DNA from: an uncultured Clostridia bacterium
GTDB taxonomy: Bacteria > Bacillota_A > Clostridia > Oscillospirales > Oscillospiraceae
Assembly: GCA_946408145.1 (NCBI GenBank)
Contig: CAMJQX010000077.1
Span: 1 to 7,402, forward strand
Length of the DNA stretch: 7,402 nt
Reading direction: 5' to 3'
In this document: positions 1 through 3,453 of the stretch, piece by piece
How the letters are laid out: each line of letters begins with the position of its first letter
Numbering within the stretch: the stretch's first letter is position 1
Program-made: the position numbers and the translations under genes
The notes under the pieces: model-generated
Databases searched by the model: none
Seen by the model: only the letters and a program-made list of their open reading frames with translations
Told to the model about the DNA's origin: nothing

Positions 1-1
1 G

Positions 2-55
2 GGCGCTCTGGGCGCCGCCGAGTACGCCCGCCAGAAGGGCCTCGCCAAGAAGTAA
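2..55 (+). CDS. C-terminal end of a probable BadF/BcrA-type activase (2-hydroxyacyl-CoA dehydratase activase-like), partial
   Basis: Only the last 17 codons and the TAA stop (53-55) are inside the window; the open frame runs off the left edge. The residues read GALGAAEYARQKGLAKK. A Gly-Ala-Leu-Gly-Ala-Ala run followed by a short basic helix is how proteins of the BadF/BadG/BcrA/BcrD ATPase family (ASKHA fold) typically finish. These are ATP-driven one-electron activators of 2-hydroxyacyl-CoA dehydratases and of double-cubane-cluster reductases. The assignment rests on this short tail plus the anaerobic-metabolism flavour of the downstream AcsB-like gene, so it is tentative. A coding end is supported by the in-frame stop and GC-rich third positions. 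No terminator follows before the repeat at 66, so read-through into the downstream small gene is possible. Other ASKHA proteins, or an unrelated family with a similar tail, cannot be excluded. Confidence 0.5.
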   Translation, partial: GALGAAEYARQKGLAKK

Positions 56-65
56 GACACGGCCT

Positions 66-213
66 TTGCCTCCCCTGTGCAAGGGGAGGTGGCGCGAAGC
101 GTCGGAGGGGTTGGCGAAAAACGGAGCATCGCCTCCGATCAGCAGCTCAAGGGACCGACGCAACCCCTCAGTCACGCTGAAGCGTGACAGCCCCCCTTGC
201 ACAGGGGGGCCAA
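66..213. repeat. Palindromic intergenic repeat element (MITE/REP-like), copy 1
   Basis: The left arm (66-113) and right arm (161-213) are approximate inverted repeats of each other around a unique centre. The left arm holds a hairpin with stem CCTCCCC/GGGGAGG (69-75 with 83-89) and loop TGTGCAA. The right arm holds the matching hairpin GCCCCCC/GGGGGGC (190-196 with 204-210) with loop TTGCACA. Next to it is a perfect 8-bp inner hairpin (171-178 with 181-188). The arms' inner ends read GGAGGGGTTG and CAACCCCT. The element carries no transposase gene. A related cluster lies at 1215-1320. The right end stops 6 bases before the Shine-Dalgarno sequence of the next gene, so a transcript from the activase would carry these hairpins in the leader of the small membrane protein. 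Similar GC-rich repeats are common in Oscillospiraceae-type genomes; that statement is from general knowledge, not a search. Confidence 0.8.
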
Positions 214-219
214 CAAGGA

Positions 220-225
220 AAGGAG
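220..225 (+). promoter_or_regulatory. Ribosome binding site for the small membrane protein
   Basis: AAGGAG lies 10 bases before the ATG at 236. It decides the start: the longer frame opening at 197 would begin inside the repeat and read repeat-derived sequence. Confidence 0.7.
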
Positions 226-235
226 ATTTGAATCA

Positions 236-403
236 ATGGCTAAACTGGCAAAAGCTCTCCTGAAGCTTCTGAAGATCCTGGGGATCGTGGTCGCCGTTCT
301 CTTCGTGGTGTACTTCTGGAACCTGGATCAGAAGGTGCTCGGCTGGGCGTACAAGCAGGTCAACGCCATGTTTGACCGCAAGAAGGTTAATCAAGTATTC
401 TAA
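236..403 (+). CDS. Small single-helix membrane protein, unknown function
   Basis: The product is 55 residues. I chose the ATG at 236 because AAGGAG lies upstream and because the preceding part of the frame is repeat sequence. Residues 1-13 are a Lys-rich amphipathic start (MAKLAKALLKLLK). Residues 14-29 are a strongly hydrophobic segment (ILGIVVAVLFVVYFWN), predicted as one transmembrane helix. Residues 30-55 form a basic, soluble tail with several Lys/Arg, probably cytoplasmic by the positive-inside rule, although both ends are basic and topology is uncertain. There are no cysteines. The stop at 401-403 is 3 bases from the start of the AcsB-like gene, so the two are almost certainly co-transcribed and probably translationally coupled. 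A role in tethering or assisting the AcsB-like protein at the membrane is inference from position only. I do not recognise the family. Confidence 0.7.
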   Translation: MAKLAKALLKLLKILGIVVAVLFVVYFWNLDQKVLGWAYKQVNAMFDRKKVNQVF

Positions 404-406
404 AGT

Positions 407-1147
407 ATGGAACTCTTCAACAGCCTCTTTCGTGATACGCAGGCTCTTCTCGAAAAGGGCAGCCCCAGAGTCTGGGACTACAGCGAGCGCGACTGCTGGA
501 TCGACATCGGCTCGAGCGAGCTGGTCCTGCAGAAGGACGCGGCCTACGAGCTCGGCGCGTCCGGCAAGGGCTCGGCAAACTACGTGCTCTTCAGCTCCAG
601 CCCGGAGCTGGTGAGCAAAGATCAGATCCTGCTCTACGGCCCGGATCTCAGGGACATCAAGGGCGACTGCGACTTTGCCCGCATCGTGCTGCTGCGCGTG
701 GGCGTGCTGGACGACGACAACGAGCAGGTCTACCGCATCCTCAAGGACATCGAGTTTGCCAAGTATCACGTCTACCCCGAGGGCTACATGGTGCGCATGT
801 CCCCGGAAAATCACCGGGAGCAGGTGCGCGTCAGCAAAAAGGCCCTCAAAAAGGGCATCAGCTTCCGCTCCATCGGCGCGAGCTACATCAAGGCCTACAA
901 GAAGGACATCAACGTCCTCAACGCGACGGTCATCTTCCTGACTGCGCCGGGCTACGATTACGCCGCAATGAAGGACTGCGCCAAGAAGGCAAACGACATC
1001 ACCAACACCCTGACCACGATCCTCGAGGGCCTGCCGACCGACTGCTCGGTCTGCTCCCTCAAAGGCATCTGCGAAGAGGTGGAGGGCATGAAGGAGCTGC
1101 ATTTCGGCGTGGGCGACAAGGGCGCCGACAAGGGCCGCGGGCACTGA
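407..1147 (+). CDS. Orphan acetyl-CoA synthase beta-subunit (AcsB/CdhC)-like central-domain protein
   Basis: The 246-residue product resembles from memory the middle domain of the acetyl-CoA synthase/CO dehydrogenase beta subunit, roughly residues 310-520 of the Moorella protein. Matching stretches are DCWIDIGSSE (29-38), the LLYGPDLRDIKGD segment (75-87; AcsB has a GPD followed by an acidic loop), VRVSKKALKKG with F153 and G157 (140-157; AcsB reads LRVSKDAVAKG), and the cysteine cluster C213-x2-C216-x5-C222. The cluster aligns with the first three A-cluster ligands. The N-terminal CODH-contacting domain is missing, and so are the fourth cysteine and the Cys-Gly-Cys nickel-site domain. Classical acetyl-CoA synthase activity is therefore not expected. 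The protein may bind an Fe-S cluster or act as an electron or corrinoid-partner adaptor; this is inference. It is predicted to be soluble. The tail (236-246) is Gly/Lys-rich and low in complexity. The ATG follows the previous stop by 3 bases, and only a weak AGAAGG lies about 20 bases upstream, which fits coupling. Fold relationship fairly sure; function unknown. Confidence 0.75.
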   Translation: MELFNSLFRDTQALLEKGSPRVWDYSERDCWIDIGSSELVLQKDAAYELGASGKGSANYVLFSSSPELVSKDQILLYGPDLRDIKGDCDFARIVLLRVGVLDDDNEQVYRILKDIEFAKYHVYPEGYMVRMSPENHREQVRVSKKALKKGISFRSIGASYIKAYKKDINVLNATVIFLTAPGYDYAAMKDCAKKANDITNTLTTILEGLPTDCSVCSLKGICEEVEGMKELHFGVGDKGADKGRGH

Positions 1148-1164
1148 GCCCGACAACGCAATAC

Positions 1165-1201
1165 GCAAAAACCGCAGGGTCGTAGACCCTGCGGTTTTTG
1201 C
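1165..1201 (+). terminator. Rho-independent terminator after the AcsB-like gene
   Basis: A perfect 16-bp inverted repeat (1165-1180 with 1186-1201) surrounds the 5-base loop CGTAG. The stem has a GC core and ends in A5/T5, and TCTGTTTCTTTATT follows. The flanking A and T runs make it potentially bidirectional. It starts 17 bases after the stop at 1147. Confidence 0.9.
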
Positions 1202-1214
1202 ATCTGTTTCTTTA

Positions 1215-1320
1215 TTGCCTCCCCTGTGCAAGGGGAGGTGGCCGAGCGAAGCGAGGCCGGAGGGGTTGTCAACCGATTCCTCACAGCCTCCCCTGTGCAA
1301 GGGGAGGCCGAAGGGGCTGT
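1215..1320. repeat. Palindromic intergenic repeat, copy 2 (tandem, partly degenerate)
   Basis: Two hairpin units related to the 66-213 element lie here. The first has stem CCTCCCC/GGGGAGG (1218-1224 with 1232-1238) and the second has the same stem (1287-1293 with 1301-1307). Both have the loop TGTGCAA, identical to the left arm of copy 1. The first unit continues with an inner GGCC...GGCC stem and GGAGGGGTTGT. The second continues with GAAGGGGCTGT, a shortened version in the same direction. The units here are therefore direct rather than inverted as in copy 1, which suggests a partial element or a second insertion followed by deletion. The short open frame that could be read across this stretch is repeat sequence, not a gene. 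Confidence 0.75.
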
Positions 1321-1348
1321 CATACACATCCCCCCTTATGCATAGAAT
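1320..1348 (+). promoter_or_regulatory. Probable sigma-E (mother-cell sporulation) promoter of yabP
   Basis: A -35-like TCATACA (1320-1326; compare KMATATT) and a -10-like CATAGAAT (1341-1348; compare CATACAnT) are separated by 14 bases, the usual sigma-E spacing. The start point would fall near 1355, leaving a very short leader with the GGGGGTG ribosome site. yabP in Bacillus is transcribed in the mother cell, which fits. The -35 box matches at 5 of 7 positions, so this is a reasoned prediction. Confidence 0.5.
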
Positions 1349-1366
1349 GGAGAAGGGGGTGAGCGT

Positions 1367-1651
1367 ATGCCGCATGAGGAGAAGCCGCAGGCGCCGGCGC
1401 GCTGGCACAGCCTGAGCCTGGAGGGCCGGGAGAAGCTGGGGATCACAGGCGTGGAGGACGTGTCGGGCTTCGACGAGGGGCTTGTGGTGCTGCGGACGGG
1501 GCAGGGGGAACTGACCGTGCGCGGCAGCGAGCTGCACATCGAGCGCATCGATCTGGACAGCGGGACGCTGGAGCTGCACGGCCATGTGCAGGAGCTGAGC
1601 TATGACGAGCCGACGGAGGGGCGCTCCCTCTGGAGCAGGCTCTTCGGATGA
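1367..1651 (+). CDS. yabP: Sporulation protein YabP
   Basis: The 94-residue product contains the YabP signature: HSLSLEGREKLGITGVEDV at residues 14-32, FDE at 35-37, then GELTVRGSELHIERIDLDSG and HVQELSYDE, ending in SLWSRLFG. It is a small soluble beta-rich protein with no signal peptide or membrane segment. Members of the YabP/YqfC family are made in the mother cell during sporulation. YabP is encoded with YabQ, which is needed for spore cortex formation; the molecular role of YabP itself is poorly defined. The start is fixed by the run AGGGGGTGAG just before the ATG. The stop overlaps the yabQ start as ATGA (1648-1651), a typical translational-coupling junction. It is preceded by a likely sigma-E promoter. 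Family length is usually about 90-100 residues, so the gene is complete. Confidence 0.93.
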   Translation: MPHEEKPQAPARWHSLSLEGREKLGITGVEDVSGFDEGLVVLRTGQGELTVRGSELHIERIDLDSGTLELHGHVQELSYDEPTEGRSLWSRLFG

Positions 1652-1965
1652 GACTGCCCGGAGACGGCAGCGCGGCGGCGCTCGGACAGGCGCTGCTGCT
1701 GGGGCTCGCGCTGGGCCTGCTCTATGATCTGCTGCGCCCGCTCCGGCATCGCGCCGGAAGAGCCGCGCCGCTGCTCGATCTGCTCTTCTCCCTGCTGGCG
1801 GGAGCCTCCTCCTTCCTCTTTGCGATGAGAGCCCCCGGCGGGCGCATGGGTCTGTGGGAACTCGCGGCCGCTCTGCTCGGCTTCTTGCTGTGGGAGCATT
1901 TTTTGTGCCGAGTTAAGCAGGGTTTGCGGGCTTTTCTCGCACAAATCCGTGCAAAAAAAGAGTAA
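1648..1965 (+). CDS. yabQ: Spore cortex biosynthesis protein YabQ
   Basis: The 105-residue product is a small polytopic membrane protein. Hydrophobic segments lie at about 9-27, 41-60 and 67-87, and a basic C-terminal tail (88-105, ending RAKKE) is probably cytoplasmic. The pattern LGLLYDLLRPLRHR between the first two segments, with the LLDLLF start of the second, is typical of YabQ. In Bacillus subtilis YabQ is a mother-cell protein of the outer forespore membrane required for cortex peptidoglycan formation. Identification rests on this pattern plus position directly after yabP (4-base overlap) and before divIC. As I recall, the Bacillus protein is about twice this length. Clostridial versions are often short, but this one is at the compact end, with no room for a C-terminal domain. 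Confidence 0.85.
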   Translation: MRLPGDGSAAALGQALLLGLALGLLYDLLRPLRHRAGRAAPLLDLLFSLLAGASSFLFAMRAPGGRMGLWELAAALLGFLLWEHFLCRVKQGLRAFLAQIRAKKE

Positions 1966-1978
1966 ACAAAGCCAAAAT

Positions 1979-2023
1979 TTCGTCAAAAAAATACTTCCAA
2001 AAAATGATAAAATGTTTTATATT
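1979..2023 (+). promoter_or_regulatory. AT-rich promoter region upstream of divIC
   Basis: Positions 1966-2030 are strikingly AT-rich between GC-rich genes. Two overlapping sigma-A-type solutions exist. One is TTCCAA (1995-2000), a 17-base spacer and TATATT (2018-2023). The other is an extended -10, TG-A-TAAAAT (2005-2013), without a good -35. Either would let divIC and the S1-domain gene be expressed in growing cells independently of the sporulation promoter of yabP. Confidence 0.5.
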
Positions 2024-2042
2024 GTAAAAGTCGGAGCGTGCC

Positions 2043-2375
2043 ATGAGATACCGCGATCGGATTCTTCGCGCGGCGGTCGTCGCGCTGCTGCTGTACGCCA
2101 TGGGCTGCCTGGCCGGGCAATACCGCCTGCTCTGCCGGACGGAGGCGCTGGCCGGGGAGCTTGCGCAGCGGCACGAGGAGCTGACGGCGCGGCGGCAGGA
2201 GCTGGCGCAGCTTCTGGAGAGACCGCCGGATGAGCGGGAGATGCGCCGCCTCGCCTGGGAACGCCTCGGCATGGTGGCGCCGGGAGAAAAGGTCTTCTAT
2301 TTTACCCCGACAGAATCAGACAGAGAGGATACGGTATGGGACTGGAAGTTGGAAGCATTGTGGAAGGACGGGTGA
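2043..2375 (+). CDS. divIC: Septum formation initiator, DivIC/FtsB family
   Basis: The 110-residue product has the classic bitopic layout: a short basic cytoplasmic N-terminus (1-9), one transmembrane helix (about 10-27), an extracytoplasmic coiled coil (about 30-60, rich in Glu/Gln/Leu heptads), then the conserved motif RLGMVAPGEKVFYF (74-87). DivIC works with FtsL and DivIB/FtsQ in the divisome and helps activate septal peptidoglycan synthesis. The ATG at 2043 is preceded by CGGAG at a 7-base spacing. The C-terminal residues 96-110 (VWDWKLEALWKDG at the end) are encoded where the gene overlaps the next start by 40 bases, and they are probably a non-conserved tail. The neighbours yabQ and the S1-domain gene match the Bacillus order, which supports DivIC over a generic FtsB label. 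Confidence 0.9.
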   Translation: MRYRDRILRAAVVALLLYAMGCLAGQYRLLCRTEALAGELAQRHEELTARRQELAQLLERPPDEREMRRLAWERLGMVAPGEKVFYFTPTESDREDTVWDWKLEALWKDG

Positions 2376-2773
2376 CGGGGATCACCAAGTTCGGCGCTTT
2401 TGTCGCGCTTCCCGGCGGGAAGAGCGGTCTCGTGCATATCTCCGAGGTCGCCAACAGCTTTGTCAGCGACGTGCATGACCATGTCCAGATGGGACAGACG
2501 GTGAAGGTGCGCATCCTGACGGTGAGCGACGACGGGAAGATCAACCTCTCCATCAAGCGGGCGGAGGAAACCCCGGCGGAGCCGCCGCGGCCGGAACCGC
2601 GCCGCAGCGCGCCGAGACCGAGCGCCCCCGCACCGCAGCGCACGGAGGCCGACGGCCCCGGTGCCGACCCGGATTTTGAGGATCGTCTGAAGAAGTTCCT
2701 GCAGGAAGCGGACAGCCGCATCGCGGACAACCGCCTCTATGCGGAGCGCCGCTCCCGCGGCCGCAGACGCTGA
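2336..2773 (+). CDS. yabR: S1-domain RNA-binding protein, YabR-like
   Basis: The 145-residue product has one S1 (OB-fold) RNA-binding domain at about 4-75: VGSIVEGRVTGITKFGAFVA, GLVHISEVA, then VKVRILTVSDDGKINLSIKR. A Pro/Arg/Ala-rich flexible linker follows (77-112), then a conserved tail, FEDRLKKFLQEADSRIADN, and a very basic end (RRSRGRRR) that may add nucleic-acid affinity. Related proteins are YabR and general stress protein 13 (YugI), which associate with ribosomes; the precise role is unknown. The start at 2336 has AGAGAGG a few bases upstream, and the protein begins exactly where family members do, so I accept the 40-base overlap with divIC in another frame. Gene order after divIC is as in Bacillus. 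A terminator follows 8 bases after the stop. Confidence 0.88.
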   Translation: MGLEVGSIVEGRVTGITKFGAFVALPGGKSGLVHISEVANSFVSDVHDHVQMGQTVKVRILTVSDDGKINLSIKRAEETPAEPPRPEPRRSAPRPSAPAPQRTEADGPGADPDFEDRLKKFLQEADSRIADNRLYAERRSRGRRR

Positions 2774-2780
2774 ATAACAG

Positions 2781-2808
2781 ACTCCCCGGATCGTTCGATC
2801 CGGGGAGT
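2781..2808 (+). terminator. Terminator after the yabP-yabR cluster
   Basis: A 12-bp stem (2781-2792 with 2797-2808) closes a GTTC tetraloop. The stem is very GC-rich. The following TGTCTTAACAGTTTTT is only moderately T-rich, so termination may be less efficient than at the other hairpins. Confidence 0.75.
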
Positions 2809-2838
2809 TGTCTTAACAGTTTTTAAGATTCGCCGCGC

Positions 2839-2867
2839 TTGTCAAGGGCGGCGGGGTATGGTATACT
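2839..2867 (+). promoter_or_regulatory. Sigma-A promoter of the COG2426 gene
   Basis: TTGTCA (2839-2844), a 17-base spacer and TATACT (2862-2867) with an extended TGG just before the -10. The predicted start near 2874 lies between this box and the ATG at 2899. It shows that the frame opening at TTG 2839 cannot be the true start. Confidence 0.8.
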
Positions 2868-2898
2868 GTCTCAGCACATCTGCGATGGGAGAACGGGA

Positions 2899-3378
2899 AT
2901 GATCGACTGGCTGACCGAAACGGTCTTCGGAAAGTTCATAAGCACCTTCGCGATCTCCATGGTCCCGGTGGTGGAGCTGCGCCTGGGCCTGCCCTACGGC
3001 ATCGCGCAGGGCCTGGCCTACCCGCTGGCGCTGACCGCGGCGATCCTGGGGAACATGTTCCCCACCCCCTTCATCATCGTCTACATCCGCCGGATCTTCG
3101 CCTGGCTGCGGAGGCACTGGGCCGCGATGGACGGCTTTATCACAAGGATGGAGAGGAAGGCGGACACCAAGGGCGAGACCGTGCGCCGCTACGGCTTTTG
3201 GGGGCTGATCATCCTGGTGGCGATCCCGCTGCCCGGGACCGGCGCCTGGACGGGCGCGCTGGTGGCGGCCTTTCTGAACCTGCGCCTGAGAGATGCGATC
3301 CCCGCCATCTTCATCGGCGTCTGCATCGCCGCGGCCATCATGACCGGTGTGACCTTCGGCGTCATCCACGCCTTCTGA
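2899..3378 (+). CDS. Small integral membrane protein, COG2426 'small multidrug export' family
   Basis: The 159-residue product is a multi-spanning membrane protein. Hydrophobic segments lie at about 12-30, 40-63, 100-124 and 133-157, separated by a charged cytoplasmic loop (64-98, rich in Arg/Lys). Two family motifs are clear: PVVELRLGLPYGIA (23-36) and IPLPGTGAWTGALVA (109-123). The Glu-Leu-Arg and the Pro-Gly-containing re-entrant-like loops resemble DedA-type membrane proteins. The family name comes from an early proposal of drug export, and transport substrates are not established, so I would not infer drug resistance. The ATG at 2899 follows GGGAG at a 7-base spacing and a sigma-A promoter at 2839-2867. 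The gene is transcribed alone and converges on the serine hydrolase-like gene, with a hairpin between them. Confidence 0.85.
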   Translation: MIDWLTETVFGKFISTFAISMVPVVELRLGLPYGIAQGLAYPLALTAAILGNMFPTPFIIVYIRRIFAWLRRHWAAMDGFITRMERKADTKGETVRRYGFWGLIILVAIPLPGTGAWTGALVAAFLNLRLRDAIPAIFIGVCIAAAIMTGVTFGVIHAF

Positions 3379-3383
3379 AAAAA

Positions 3384-3426
3384 CCGAAAAACGATCGCCC
3401 GGGAGAGAGCTCTCCCGGGCGATCGT
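3384..3426 (-). terminator. Convergent terminator, chiefly for the leftward serine hydrolase-like gene
   Basis: A 16-bp perfect stem (3391-3406 with 3411-3426) surrounds the loop GAGC. Read on the minus strand it is followed by GTTTTTCGGTTTTTT, a good U-tract. On the plus strand the tail is CCTGTTC, weaker, but the stem alone could also stop the rightward gene ending at 3378. Confidence 0.88.
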
Positions 3427-3453
3427 CCTGTTCAGCGGAGTCGATAGCGTCGT

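Noticed and set aside
66..263. Open frame with PPLCKGRW sequence starting at TTG 66
   Set aside because: It is a translation of the palindromic repeat; the same peptide pattern appears at 1215 from the second repeat. It also overlaps the ribosome site and start of the real small gene.
66..1320. CRISPR array suggested by repeated hairpin units
   Set aside because: There are only a few units, with irregular spacing and mixed orientation, and a whole operon lies between them. There are no uniform spacers and no cas genes.
1215..1415. Open frame across the second repeat cluster
   Set aside because: It is repeat-derived and overlaps the yabP promoter and start in another frame.
233..1585. Long minus-strand open frame opposite the AcsB-like gene and yabP
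   Set aside because: It crosses a terminator and repeats and has an Ala/Val/His-rich composition typical of antisense GC-rich shadow frames. The plus-strand genes have recognisable families.
1941..1960. Hairpin GCAC...GTGC with a following A-run at the end of yabQ
   Set aside because: The stem is only 4 bp and the following run is A rather than T on the coding strand, so it is not a terminator.
2839..2898. Upstream extension of the COG2426 gene to TTG 2839
   Set aside because: The proposed start is the -35 box of a good promoter, so the codons before 2899 are mostly not transcribed.
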